Shown here: one piece after another, positions 24,513 through 34,755 of the stretch
Layout of the letters: each line of letters opens with the position of its first letter
Position numbering within the stretch: the first letter of the stretch is position 1
Source: Rhizophagus clarus
Lineage: Eukaryota > Glomeromycota > Glomeromycetes > Glomerales > Glomeraceae
Length of the DNA: 64,000 nucleotides
Reading direction: 5' to 3'
Assembly (NCBI GenBank): GCA_015698045.1
Contig: BLAL01000197.1
Span: 744,001 to 808,000, forward strand
Notes under the pieces: model-generated
The model's database searches: none
What the model was told of the DNA's origin: nothing
The model's input: the letters and a program-made list of their open reading frames with translations, nothing else
Made by a program: the position numbers and the translations under genes

Positions 24513-25271
24513 TCAATTCAACATCATTAATTTTTCTTGAGAATATTGATATCCTTGTTCAGCAGATTTTTTGTACCAATAAATAGCTTGACTCATATCT
24601 TGTCCAATTCCTAAGCCATATTGATACAATAAACCTATATTATATTGAGCTATACTATTTCCCAAATCTGCTGCTTTTTTATATAATTCAAATGCCTTTA
24701 CCATATTAATATCAGTTCCAACTCCACATCCATAACAATACCCTAACAAATTTATTCCAGCTAAATATTCCTTTTCGGCCAGTTTTTTAGTTAAATCAAA
24801 TGCTAGAACATTATCTTTCTTAGGTCCCTTTCCATGTATATATATTTCGGCAAGAACTAATTGTGCTGTCATATTTTCTAATTTTGCAGCTTTTTTATAT
24901 AACTCAAATGCCTTTGGCTTATTAATGTTTGTTCCAATACCATAAAAAGTAAAATATCCAAGTAAAAAAATAGAATTAGAATTATTTTGAGTATTTAAAA
25001 GACATTTATTTATTTCTTGTAAATTTATTTCATAATCATTAATATAATCAAGAATTTGTTGTTTTCTCACATTTTGTTCTTTTCCTTCATTAGCTGCTTT
25101 AAAATAAATATCAGCCAATTCATCAATTATAAAACTTAAACCTTCATACATATTCTCATTAATATTTTGAGTTGTAGGTTCTGTTTCTTCTATATCAATT
25201 TTATGAAAATTTTGAATAATTCGAGAAAATTCATATTTTGAATCATTTGTTATATTGTTAGCAGATTGCAT
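24513..25271 (-). CDS. Short Sel1-like repeat protein (cluster member 8)
   Basis: A 252-residue frame starting MQSANNITNDSKYEFSRIIQ, with a diverged leader domain (IIQNFHKIDIEETEPT, LSFIIDELADIYFKAANEG, LQEINKCLLNTQ) and four Sel1 repeats. It ends KKSAEQGYQYSQEKLMMLN, shorter than members 1-3 by about 90 residues. The leader WLLNNQ seen elsewhere is CLLNTQ here, so this is one of the more diverged members. It has the same orientation as the kinase-Sel1 gene about 2.3 kb downstream. No kinase exons precede it. Function beyond a scaffold role cannot be read from the sequence. Confidence 0.82.
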   Translation of the reverse strand: MQSANNITNDSKYEFSRIIQNFHKIDIEETEPTTQNINENMYEGLSFIIDELADIYFKAANEGKEQNVRKQQILDYINDYEINLQEINKCLLNTQNNSNSIFLLGYFTFYGIGTNINKPKAFELYKKAAKLENMTAQLVLAEIYIHGKGPKKDNVLAFDLTKKLAEKEYLAGINLLGYCYGCGVGTDINMVKAFELYKKAADLGNSIAQYNIGLLYQYGLGIGQDMSQAIYWYKKSAEQGYQYSQEKLMMLN

Positions 25272-25445
25272 TTAGAATTTTGGGAATAATTTAATTTTAC
25301 TAACAAGAAAAAGAATTTTATTTTTTGAATGTGGCTCATTTATTTGTAGTACATGCAGTCCGCTGACCAAATTTTGCGCAGAGGTGTCATAAATACGTAA
25401 CGAAAAATCACGTGCGAGCCAATCATCAAGATTTGTATAGAGATT

Positions 25446-25830
25446 GTGCTAGCTTTACCCTGGAGAACACAGAACGTCGATAGTCGAAAACTTCACCACC
25501 TCCTCCACGGTCCAACAACAAGAAAACAAACTCTTCGTCACAACAATCTCAAAAGCCTACTAATAATCAACAGGTCTCTTCGTCAAAAAAAATCCCCTAA
25601 GAACCCCACCGGCAGGACCTACCACTTAGGATTTGGACTTTCAATTTTTTTTACTTTTATGTAGCTTTTCCGAGGATTTGACACCCAAATATTAGCTTTT
25701 TTTTGTTTTTTTTAGAGAGTTTTTCTTAATTTTCAGAGCCTTAGTATGCTGAGTACTTTTATATTACTTTTTTTCTCGTTATTCCTCTGTACCCCTTTTA
25801 TTTTCTCTCAGGCTGGTCAACTACTAGGAC
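25446..25830 (+). other. Retroposon 3' region, left part
   Basis: A stretch of higher GC content with a short open frame (MLALPWRTQNVDSRKLHHLL) runs into T-rich untranslated-looking sequence ending CTGGTCAACTACTAGGAC. It seems to continue after the inserted element, at 26690-26815, where ATCAGATCGTACCGATC and an AAATAAATAAATAAA tail end it. The layout suggests the 3' end of a LINE-type retroposon interrupted by a later MITE. No reverse-transcriptase motif is present, so the family is not established. Confidence 0.4.
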
Positions 25831-26689
25831 CCCGAGCAATATATGTGTAGGTAACAAATAAATTCAAAAATTTTATAATAGCACTATGCAAGGTTTTTTT
25901 ATTAAGGTAAATAAGCAAACTCAACATGTAACTTCATAAATTCATAAATTGCTCAAAAATAAGCAATCTAATTATAATTAATTTTTTTTCTTATTAATTT
26001 ATCAATCATACATGTTGATCACTTCCAATATTTCCAATCGTTATTTATTGCTTCGTGATAAAGTATATATAATTAATATTCCAATAAAATCATCTCAACC
26101 AAAATATTTATTATAATAGGACCCAGAAATATATACATATAGGGGTCAGGTCCAGCCAAAAATAATTCACTATTAGCTGTACGCAATTTTTCAGGGCCGG
26201 AATTACAATAATGCTAGCCAGTTTCTAAATTAAGAAATAAATCTTTGACTAGCATTATCTAAAAGGAATGAAAGATAATTTTTTTTTTTGGACTATTGTA
26301 CGCAAGCTCAAAACCTGACCACTATATATATATTTCTGGGTCCTATTATAATATTTAGTTTTGTTCCTGTTTATTAACTTTAATATATTACAATCGATTA
26401 AAACCTGTTTCTGAAATATGATAAAATATTACAATTTTTAATTGGTATGAACGTATGATTATAAAAATTTTTATTATATGATATATATTATATATTACCA
26501 AATTTACTGATCCAAAAAATAAGCAATCGTAATATATGACATATCAAAAATTCTGCAAAAAGTAAGCAATTGAAAAATATGACATTGGTAATAAATATCA
26601 TCAATTCTAAGCAAATTTAATCTCTAACTGTGGCTAAAATAGTATATTCTAAGCGAATAATTCTGTTACCTATACATATATTGCTCGGG
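25831..26689. mobile_element. MITE with CCCGAGCAATATATGT ends
   Basis: The ends are inverted copies of CCCGAGCAATATATGTRTAG followed by GTAACA, about 26 bp each, enclosing 859 bp of A/T-rich non-coding DNA. I see no clear target duplication, so the superfamily is not assigned. It carries a second, smaller inverted-repeat element inside it and is itself set into retroposon-like sequence. Confidence 0.65.
26114..26348. mobile_element. Nested 235-bp TA-flanked MITE
   Basis: The inverted ends read TAATAGGACCCAGAAATATA, with TA directly outside both. It lies wholly within the larger inverted-repeat element, so it inserted later. The interior has no coding capacity. Likely a Tc1/mariner-type non-autonomous element; the symmetric AT-rich flanks make the exact ends uncertain by a few bases. 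Confidence 0.6.
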
Positions 26690-26815
26690 TTTTTCACCAC
26701 TTGAGGGTGGATTTTCATTTACTGTTCGTACTTTTGTTGTTTGACATTGGCTAGATGTAATCAGATCGTACCGATCTTTAACAAATAAATAAATAAACCT
26801 CATAATTTGAATAAT
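26690..26815 (+). other. Retroposon 3' tail
   Basis: The sequence runs TTTTCACCACTTGAGGGTGG to GATCGTACCGATC and ends with AACAAATAAATAAATAAAC. A short-period A-rich tail after a GC-richer 3' region is typical of LINE-like retroposons. It probably belongs with the segment on the other side of the MITE. Confidence 0.4.
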
Positions 26816-27156
26816 TCTAAAATCTAAAGTTATAATAGTAATAATAAATTATGTCCATATATAATACTCCTAAAGGACAGGATAAGCCGCCTTAATACTA
26901 AGGCTCCAGTTACATTTAATAAAAAAGTTATGATTTTTTTTTTTAATACATTTAAAAATATTTAAAAGAAATATAAGTGCTTTTTTTAATTACTTTAATA
27001 TTTGTATTAAATATTATTACCTTGATTATTAAATTTAAATTCAAATAAAGTAATTAGGAATCAAAAAATATGGTTACCTCCTTATATTTTAAACAATTTA
27101 AAAGATTATCAACTTTCAAGAATATCAATTCCGATAAATAGAGATCGTGCTAGCAT
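26816..27156. other. AT-rich intergenic sequence
   Basis: No supported feature. Confidence 0.4.
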
Positions 27157-28141
27157 TTTTTTTTTGGTAAACATATAACTTTATTTATAATTGTGTGGGC
27201 AGAACACGCACAAACTTACACTGTTATACATAAGAAAAACCCGAAGGTTAAATTTTATACCAATTATACTAGCCTGTAATAAATATAAAAGCCCAGAAGA
27301 TCGAAAAGGTCGATTACCCAACGCTAAGACTGTTTGTACTACGTACTATCTATTTGCGCATCAGATAACCTAACTAATACCAACTATTTGAAACTATATA
27401 CATACAGGATTATCTGCGAAATAATAGCTATTTGTGTAAGAAAAACAAGATCGTATAAAAGTATATACTTTCACCAACTTTGATATTCAATCTCTGAATC
27501 TCGTAGAACCAAAGATCTCGAGGAACTAACCGTTACTTTTTGCGCTTTAGCTGAGCTTCTTTCGTATTTGTTGTTATATTGAGTTCCTTTATAGGTGGAG
27601 CCACGTTAGGTACGTCAGTTGATCCTCACTTCAGTTCGTCCTTCTCGTGATTATTGACATCCTTAAGCTGACTTGCGAAATTGTTTTGAGTCTCGTTCAT
27701 ATTGTGATCGATGTTTGTCGGTATTTTGTGAAAGTTATTATCACTCTCACTGGATGTTTCGGAAGGTGCCACCATGATCTTAGGAGTTGTATCTACGAAA
27801 TTTCGTAATCTAATTTCTTCTGCCTATAATTCAATATTTTTATCCTTCCTATTCGAACCATCTTCCATCACCATATCCTTTTTTGTCTTCTTAAATTTCT
27901 GTATCTTCCTCTTCTTGAACTTTTCGTTTTGAATCTGGACTTGCCACTGTTCGGTATAAGTATCTTTAAGTATTGTCTTACCCAAAGCTCTCATTAATCC
28001 ATCCTCGCTTTTAAAACAAGCAATGACCTTTTGTTGTTTGTTGAAGATGATGTTGGCGTAGTAATCACGTGACATTGTGGCAAAGTATATAGAGCCGTCT
28101 AAGCCAAAGCCATCATAGCCTGTTATTTTTGATATTTCCAA
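27157..28141 (-). mobile_element. Retroposed sequence on the - strand with poly(A) end
   Basis: Read on the - strand, a region of balanced composition ends AATAAAGTTATATGTTTACC followed by ten A (27157-27167), a poly(A) signal and tail. Further 5' it includes a 105-codon open frame at 27824-28141 (EISKITGYDGFGLDG, then IYFATMSRDYYANIIFN, then a lysine-rich end). The frame could be part of a LINE ORF1 or of a retroposed host transcript. I do not recognise the domain with confidence. Confidence 0.4.
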
Positions 28142-28255
28142 TTTATTTGATATATCAGTTTTATTTGATTTATTTGATTTATTTGATTTATTTGATTTAT
28201 TTTATTTATTTGATTTATTAGTTTTATTTGATATATTAGATTTATTTGTTATATT
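28142..28255. repeat. TTTGATTTA minisatellite
   Basis: About a dozen imperfect tandem copies of a 9-10 bp unit, TTTGATTTA, with variants (TTTGATATA, TTTTATTTA). It lies between the retroposed segment and the start of the possible gypsy LTR. Confidence 0.75.
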
Positions 28256-28481
28256 TTTAAATATATTTTATTTTGTATAAATATTCTGAAATTTCTTTTT
28301 AGTTGAAAAAAATATCAGAGTGTGTAATAACAAAGTTATAATAACAAGTTCATATAATTAATAAATAAACTCTTTTACCTTATAAACAAACTGTCCCTTT
28401 GTAAATAGTGTGTCTTGTTGATTGGACTTGAGACATATCTATTGCATCCCTGTCTCCAAGTCATAGTTACCTGATCGACGA
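28247..28481 (+). repeat. Possible 5' LTR portion of the Ty3/gypsy element
   Basis: This flank of the outer Polinton-like element, read on into the opposite flank at 57033-57048, would begin TGTTATATTT and end GAGTAACA, giving TG...CA ends and about 250 bp. TTGGTGATTCCTGCC, which could serve as a primer-binding site, follows at once. The partner 3' LTR is not in the window, so this is only a proposal. Confidence 0.3.
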
Positions 28482-29441
28482 ATATAGACAATTTAGGACT
28501 GCTGGGACAAAATAGATATATACCTATAAACAAGTGTAAGACCCTCCAGGCATAATTCCCGTATACAAATTTTTTGATATCTTTATTAAACCTCAAATTA
28601 TACCTACAAGACCAGGAATCATATCAAAATCCAATATCGAATTCAAGCTTAAAATCATGCTGGGCTCAAATCCTGTTAACATATCTCCCTTACCCAAATT
28701 TTAAGTTTCCAAGATTAAGATGTACACCATCTTTGTTAACACGCTGGCCTTTTTTTAATCTCAAATAATATAACGAAAAAAGTATGCCATATTGCTTGCC
28801 CCTCAGGAGAACCCTGAACACTGAGGACTGAAGTGTCTGAGCATGTTCGGGGTTCAAACTGTCAAGCCTAATTTGCATACCATATTTTTATGTTATCCTA
28901 GAATTAATTCTAGAGCTGATTCATTATTGTAAACAAAATCCGGATAAGTCTCACCTCTTTAAGGTGAGATTTATTCGGTCAGGTATCCAAATTCTTGTTT
29001 TAAGGATTATTGAGTCTATTCTAGCATACCATTATTTTCTTGATATAGAGGAAACCATTCTAAAGCCAATTCATTTAAAAATTTATTAAGACAAATAAAT
29101 CTCACCTCTGAGCGACCATATTTATATCTCACTTCAAAGTAATATATAGGAAATCTTTTTAAAGCCAATTTGTTTGGAAATTCATTAAGTCAAATAAGTC
29201 TCACCTCGAAGTCTCACCTAGAAGTCTCACCATCAAGTCTAACCTCAAAGTCTCACCTTAAAGTCTGTAATTGAGGGTGACCTATATTGATCGAACATTT
29301 GGGCTTTATCCGAAGAATATTCACATGACGAATCTGATAAAGGCTCTTATTACAATAGCTACATAGGTCATTATCAATCCCAGGAGGCTTATCTATTTTA
29401 GTAGGTTTGCCACATGCTCTGCATGGTCGGCACAACTTAGC
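28482..29441. repeat. Left terminal inverted repeat, outer element
   Basis: Inverted partner of 56067-57027. It contains a hairpin at 28940-28978 (TAAGTCTCACCT with AGGTGAGATTTA) and, at 29196-29268, a tandem array of a 13-bp unit AAGTCTCACCTNN, six copies with an exact 13-bp period. The inner end of the repeat lies within the Cys-rich gene. Confidence 0.85.
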
Positions 29442-29537
29442 TTTGAAATGTAAATGGCATCCTTCAGGTTTATCACAACCATTACCACAAATTTCACCAG
29501 TATTTTTAAGATGATAACAAACAAATTTTGCCTTCAT
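29253..29537 (-). CDS. Cys/His-rich small protein of the outer Polinton-like element
   Basis: A 94-residue frame: MKAKFVCYHLKNTGEICGNG, then DKPEGCHLHFKAK, PCRACGKPTKIDKPPG and LCSYCNKSLYQIRHVN. About nine cysteines in CxxC-like pairs, with flanking histidines, suggest a zinc-binding fold. Its 3' part lies inside the left terminal inverted repeat, so a copy of that part is present at the other end of the element. A near-identical gene is at 54017-54304 in the inner element, and a diverged version is at 41205-41450. The conserved EGCHLHxKAKxRxPC core across all of them argues for a real gene. Function unknown; DNA binding near the element ends is a guess. Confidence 0.6.
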   Translation of the reverse strand: MKAKFVCYHLKNTGEICGNGCDKPEGCHLHFKAKLCRPCRACGKPTKIDKPPGIDNDLCSYCNKSLYQIRHVNILRIKPKCSINIGHPQLQTLR

Positions 29538-29611
29538 TTCTTCTAGATGAATAAATAATTTTAATTAAAAAAAACTTTACACAATATAGTAAAACATATA
29601 CTAATCATACA

Positions 29612-29995
29612 ATGAGTACGCAAAATCAATTAGCTGATACCAAGCCCACATATCAGGAAATCGAACAAGCATTAATAAATGTAGTCAAAGCTGGCATCTA
29701 TTATAGAAGGCCAAAGGAAGGTAAATTCATGCAATCATATAAAGAAAGGATCAAAAAATTACGTCAGGCAGAGGAACCACAAGAATATGTATTAAAATTA
29801 GCCATGACGATATTTCCCAATAAAGATAAATATGATAAAATCATGGATGATTATAAATCATGGTATGGACAAGATCCAAAGATTCTTAATTCAATTATAG
29901 AATTATACAAGCTATACCATAAATTAGCTAAAGATTATTTTGTTACAGAAGACAAAGTTAATGAAGAGATAGAAGACTTCCTATCATCACTTTAG
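29612..29995 (+). CDS. 127-residue helical protein of the Polinton-like elements
   Basis: A charged, mostly helical protein (MSTQNQLADTKPTYQEIEQA to IEDFLSSL) without a recognised domain. A copy of equal length with only about two amino-acid differences lies in the inner element (53559-53942), also convergent with the integrase gene, whose 3' end is only a few bases away. Near-identity in two different elements suggests either recent common descent of this half or exchange between them. It is divergent from the Cys-rich gene, with about 75 bp between the start codons that must hold both promoters. Confidence 0.6.
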   Translation: MSTQNQLADTKPTYQEIEQALINVVKAGIYYRRPKEGKFMQSYKERIKKLRQAEEPQEYVLKLAMTIFPNKDKYDKIMDDYKSWYGQDPKILNSIIELYKLYHKLAKDYFVTEDKVNEEIEDFLSSL

Positions 29996-29999
29996 AAAT

Positions 30000-31112
30000 T
30001 TATTTTGTAAGAATCCACTGAGGAGGTAATTCCGTATCAAAGGGAATAACCATCAATTCTTCTCGAACAAAAGATCTTTGTGGGCCATTACCATCATCAT
30101 CTTCCAGCCAATATAATACTGGCTGATTTTTTTGCACCATAGATTCAAGAATATGATAAATATGAGGAGACCAATTTAAATCACCAGCACGACGTCTTTC
30201 ACCCTCCAAATCACCAGGATAAAGTAAATAACGAACAAGAACATCACTAGAAAGCTTCTCTTCATCAAAACCTAATAGACCATCACGGGAATAAGAAGGC
30301 TTAGCAATGACCTCTTTTTTCTCAATAGCTTCAACAGGAGAAATACCAATCTGACGTGTGATAGAATTATTAATGTCCTCAACAATTAAAGGCAAATTCT
30401 TAACCCAAACCCTAAAACAATCATTTAAATGCAAAGACAAGAGATCAGAAGCATCCTGAGAAGGAAATAGTTTTTCAACCAAGGTACGATTATATCTTTC
30501 AACAATACCCATAGTACATTTAGATTTGGCCTTCTGAATTTTTACATTATGTTCCATCATAAGCACCTCACATTCTCCCTTAAATTCAGAGCCCCTATCA
30601 GTGATTAATAATTTCAGCCAGACCAGAGGAATTTCAGAATCATCATAAATTTTCTCAAGTGCTCAAGCAATAGTCTTTGAAGTTAAGATTCCCTCTCTAT
30701 CCTTAACACTATATGCACCAATAGGAATAGATGCTTTATATCTAGAAGCAACGTCCACTACATTAAGACAAAAATGATAAGTAATTCGTCCTACTTTATC
30801 ATAAGGCATATAAAGAACATCTGCCTGATGGACTTCATTGGGCGTAGTAATAGAGGTAAAACTTGCACAAGGAATATATCTAGGACGTGGCATATGTATT
30901 TGGTGTACAGCCTGTCTCTCAAGCCAGTCCTTCACTTCATCAATAGTAAAATCATATCCAGCCTTAATAGAGGCTTCATGTAATTTTTTCGCATTTCTCT
31001 GATAACCAATAGGTTGATAATAAATCTTTTTCAAAGCAATAGAAATATCAAGATTTCGAGCCTCATCAGAATCTATAGGAATAATAGGTAACAATGGGGG
31101 TTGAGCAGACAT
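30000..31112 (-). pseudogene. RVE-type integrase of the outer element (broken)
   Basis: Relic of a retroviral-type DDE integrase: HQADVLYMPYDKVGRITYHF around the first catalytic Asp and NVKIQKAKSKCTMGIVERYN around the Glu, with a C-terminal region ending PPQWILTK. Polintons carry integrases of this class, which insert the element and create the short target duplications. The gene is broken, with at least one break. The inner element's counterpart (52442-53554) is highly similar. The 5' end overlaps the 5' end of the divergent Gag-like gene by 19 bp. Confidence 0.75.
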
Positions 31113-33078
31113 ATCTTGATCAGCTAAATAGCAACTTTGATCTAGGGATAAAGTTAGTACAAAAGAAAATCCGCAAACTTGAAGAGGAAATTAAAGCCTG
31201 TGAGCGATATATTTCTCATCTTGAAAAGAATCTACAATCTTATGATGATGAAGTTAATCAGCTAAAGGATAAATGTAAGGTTATTCTAGGTGAACTTAAA
31301 AAATGTCAGGATTACCTGGAGCTAAAAGAGGAGGCATTAGTTATTCAAGATAATCGAATTATCCAGCTAGAGGACACAATAGATAATCTCAAATATCGTA
31401 TACAAGAATTATCTAAATCTAGTAATAAACATTCTGAAGAAGAACAAGAAAATATGGCAATACCTGATATTTTAATAAATATTGCTAGAGCGCTAGATCG
31501 GGTGGAAGCATATATTGATGGGGATACATCATTCAACCCCAAAAATACACTAGATGGTATACGAATCTCAATAACAACAGCACGTAAACTTATGCAAAGA
31601 AATGCTCAAGATGCTATTAATATGCAAGGTTTATACCGTATAGCTAATGAGCGAATCAATGCCCTTAGGAATGAAACAACAAATCTCAGAAACGAAGTAC
31701 TTCAATCAAGACGAGGTGAACAGATGTTAACTTTAGCATATAATAATGAGGTAAATGAACGTTGACGTTGGTGGCAAATAGCACAGGATAGGCAAACTAA
31801 TGGACAAAGGATAGCCTTAAGAAAGCAAAATCGAATAAATGTATTAATAGGAAAAGCTATTCTTCAGCGAATAAATCAGAGACGCAAAGCAGAGGCAGAA
31901 TTAGCAGAATTTAATCGGGCATTTGTATTTAATAGATACCAAAAATGGAAGGGTAGGGAATTAAATTCACGACAAATTATTTTGAATTTACAAAACAATC
32001 CTTCAGGAAACATGGCTACAATACAAGATATCATGCATACATTAGCACCATTACTTGCACAATTACCCAATTATGATGGGCAGGAACCACCAGACGTATA
32101 TTATCAAAAGCTTAGAAATATAAATGAGATGGCACGTCCCTTAGCCGTTGCTGCTTTTAATGCCGCTGCAAGATGTCAGGTTATGATAAATAAGATGACA
32201 GGTGGTTTGCACCTGTTCCTGCCAATGATCCTTATGTAGTAGCTAATCCAGCTATTAATACTGAACCTCTCTTCCTAAACTGGTTGCGTGAAAAATATAG
32301 AGAAGTTATGGTAGGGACTAACCGAAGTGCTATATTTGCTCTTGTTAATGAAAAGTTTTTAGAGACAGATACTCCAGATAGTTATGAAAAACGAATCAAA
32401 CCACTAGTACAAGCAATGCCAGATGCTGATGCCTTACCTTATCTATTTAATCAATTGCCTTCTGATTTAGAAATGAGAGTTAGAATTGCTACTCCTGCTA
32501 CAGTCATTGCATTTTTTACAGACTTGCGTAATATATGGCATGAAAGTGCAGGCAAAAGAATACAAGCTCATACAATAGCTCCAGTTAATTATAAAGCTCA
32601 ACCACAAAAAGATGATTTTAAAATTCGTCTAGCAAGAGATTTGGCATATACAGGAATAGGAACAGATGACGTTACATTAGAAAATTTTATTTATGAAGAA
32701 CTTAAAAAGAGATTAGGAGGTTAAACAGCTCATGTTAAAAAGAGTCCCTTTACACCCAGAAGTGCCTATGGCACAAAGAAAGTTGTTAGAAAGGTAGTGC
32801 CAAGTAAAGCATCAAGTAAACTTGTCCGGCATTGCTCAGTATGTGGAAAGGCTGGACATACAAAGGTTAATTGCCCCAGACTAAAGCGGACTAAAAAAGT
32901 TAATTATGTATACCAAAATGAGGAAGAAGATCCTGAAGACTCTGAAGATTCTGAAGAATACATATTGGAAGAAGATTCTGAAGAAGAAATTGAAGATGAT
33001 AATGAGGATGATATTGATGATGAATCACGAAATTGCTATGCTTTAAAAAAAAAGTGGTGCGAAGTGGAGTACCTATAA
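31094..33078 (+). pseudogene. Gag-like CCHC gene of the outer element (broken)
   Basis: Counterpart of the 659-residue gene at 50481-52460. Parts that can be read: an N-terminal coiled coil (KIRKLEEEIKACERYISHLE), a helical Gag/capsid-like middle (LPNYDGQEPPDVYYQKLRN, later YEKRIKPLVQAMPDADALPY), a CCHC knuckle (CSVCGKAGHTKVNC) and a strongly acidic tail. It is broken, with several breaks. High similarity to the inner copy shows this half of the two elements shared a recent ancestor or exchanged sequence. Confidence 0.7.
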
Positions 33079-34160
33079 AAAAGAGTACCAAATCAAAAGA
33101 AGGAACCACCAAGAAGTCCCCTACTTTCAAGTCTCGTACTAGCAATATAGCCATAGCTACAGATCTAATGTATCAAATAGCATTAAAATCGTCAATAGCA
33201 TCATTAGTCCCTCATTGTCTTAGAGAGATTCTTATAGAAATTTCAAAATTTATTAATATGATATTCCCCAAAATAAAAGACCATTGCTTGAATACAGGAA
33301 TGCCAAATGATATGGTTAAAAGAAGGGAATTAGCATGGGAAAATGTTACAAAAAAATTTCAAGATGTCTTATTTCCACTAATACAGGCCACAAATACCGA
33401 ACAGAAGCTTCTTTTACAAGTTCCAGAAAATAATAATGAAACTGTTCCAAATGCCCCCAGCCCAAATGAAGATATGGTTATAACAGATTCTACTAAAATA
33501 AAGGAAATTAATACTACATCCTCTAGCTATGCTAAACCAGAGAGCATTCGACTAGATCATGCCATTAAGGCATATGCATCAGCTCAAAAAAAAAATAGCC
33601 AAATATATTGGCCAAAGCCCTTGGAGATAAATTTTCTTCAGATAAAAGATGCCGATGATGTTGCGACTATTTATTGTAAAATAGGAGGTTTGGTTATACC
33701 TTGTGCAATGATTGATACAGGCTCTGATTCATCCATATTTTCAGATAATATTGCTGAACTTGTCGAAGAGCTTTTAGGTATTAAAATTAATAGAAAGAAA
33801 ATTCATAGGCTTAATGGAGTCGCAAGTCAATCTGTATCTATTGGCTCTATGGATAATGTTCCTATAACAATTGGTTCTGAAGAAAATACAGCTACTATCA
33901 CGGATGAATTTTCTGTTGTACCTGCAGAGAAGGACCAGAATGGAAAAGCTAAATCTTTAGTAATTCTTGGAACACTATGGCAATATCGGGCTGAATGGGA
34001 GCCTTTAATAAAAGGAGAATTTAAGGCCATATGTAATGGAAAGACTATTACCATTCCCCTATCAGTTCATAAATCTCAGCGTAATATTTTCACTGTAGAG
34101 AAAGGGCTAGAACCTATAAAAAAAAAAACTAGCAGATCGTACATGCATGCATTGTGGTAA
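33033..34160 (+). CDS. Retropepsin-like aspartic protease gene of the outer element
   Basis: The frame overlaps the end of the Gag-like gene in a different phase. After a basic and then Ser/Thr/Asn-rich stretch (roughly residues 1-195) come the features of a retropepsin fold: CAMIDTGSDSSIF with the D-T-G active site, a flap region, and SLVILGT as the ILG motif. Retropepsins cleave Gag polyproteins in LTR elements and retroviruses; canonical Polintons use an unrelated cysteine protease. Placement directly after a CCHC gene mirrors the gag-pro order of LTR retrotransposons. The inner element carries the counterpart at 49442-50526. Confidence 0.7.
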   Translation: MLCFKKKVVRSGVPIKKSTKSKEGTTKKSPTFKSRTSNIAIATDLMYQIALKSSIASLVPHCLREILIEISKFINMIFPKIKDHCLNTGMPNDMVKRRELAWENVTKKFQDVLFPLIQATNTEQKLLLQVPENNNETVPNAPSPNEDMVITDSTKIKEINTTSSSYAKPESIRLDHAIKAYASAQKKNSQIYWPKPLEINFLQIKDADDVATIYCKIGGLVIPCAMIDTGSDSSIFSDNIAELVEELLGIKINRKKIHRLNGVASQSVSIGSMDNVPITIGSEENTATITDEFSVVPAEKDQNGKAKSLVILGTLWQYRAEWEPLIKGEFKAICNGKTITIPLSVHKSQRNIFTVEKGLEPIKKKTSRSYMHALW

Positions 34161-34365
34161 AGAATTCTGTTATCCATCTGTTTTTAAGTGCCATTTAAGA
34201 TTAAAAAATATGTGCAGTAAACAGGCTAATCAAGAAACTGATCGGGTTAGTCCAACAAGTAATCGGGTTAGTCCAACAAGTGATCGGGTTAGACCTGCAA
34301 GTAATCAGATTAGTGATCAGTTTAATGAAAAAAATACTGTACCTATTCGTCTATCACTGGCTTAG
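34147..34365 (+). CDS. Zinc-finger ORF with heptad repeats (outer element)
   Basis: A 72-residue frame overlapping the end of the protease gene: MHCGKEFCYPSVFKCHLRLK, a C2H2/C2HC-like finger, then tandem copies of S-D/N-R-V-S-P-T (7 residues, 21 bp). This copy has about three heptads and the inner element's about five, so the array varies in length. The finger may belong to the protease gene product through read-through or a neighbouring frame, or stand alone. Confidence 0.45.
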   Translation: MHCGKEFCYPSVFKCHLRLKNMCSKQANQETDRVSPTSNRVSPTSDRVRPASNQISDQFNEKNTVPIRLSLA

Positions 34366-34478
34366 ACACGCACCCAGAAAGTATATTTTTTTCGAATACT
34401 TATAAGAAGGAGAATGTGAACCGAGTTCACAATGTCACGTGTATGGCGCAGTAAATATTATTACTTTGGAATAATAGT

Positions 34479-34721
34479 CTAAACCTTCTCTAGCTTAGCT
34501 TTATTGTATGATAGATCAGGATCATTAATATCAATCAGCAATGGTTTTTTCAAATCTGATTTTATCAAATTTATCATGTCTTCCAATTTATCCAGGCTAT
34601 TCATTAGAGCTTGTGCTGATTCTGCCAAAATGGGGGAAATAAGGGATGAGGAATTATAGTCAAGCTGGCTCGTCTCTGGCTGATCCTTTTGAGATTGTTC
34701 TTCTTTTTTATTACTTTCCAT
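34479..34721 (-). CDS. 80-residue ORF of the Polinton-like elements (outer copy)
   Basis: The frame MESNKKEEQSQKDQPETSQL to SYNKAKLEKV is hydrophilic, with a helical centre (ESAQALMNSLDKLEDMINLI). The near-identical copy in the inner element (47741-48001) is 86 residues. Conservation in two elements supports a real gene of unknown role, perhaps a small structural or regulatory protein. Confidence 0.5.
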   Translation of the reverse strand: MESNKKEEQSQKDQPETSQLDYNSSSLISPILAESAQALMNSLDKLEDMINLIKSDLKKPLLIDINDPDLSYNKAKLEKV

Positions 34722-34755
34722 TTCTTATCTGCGGAAAATAGTCTAAATAATTTGA

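Noticed and set aside
716-25271. Bacterial origin of the Sel1 cluster (endosymbiont contamination)
   Set aside because: One member has four GT-AG introns with consistent phase, base composition is the same as the surrounding fungal DNA, and the kinase-Sel1 fusion is of eukaryotic TKL type.
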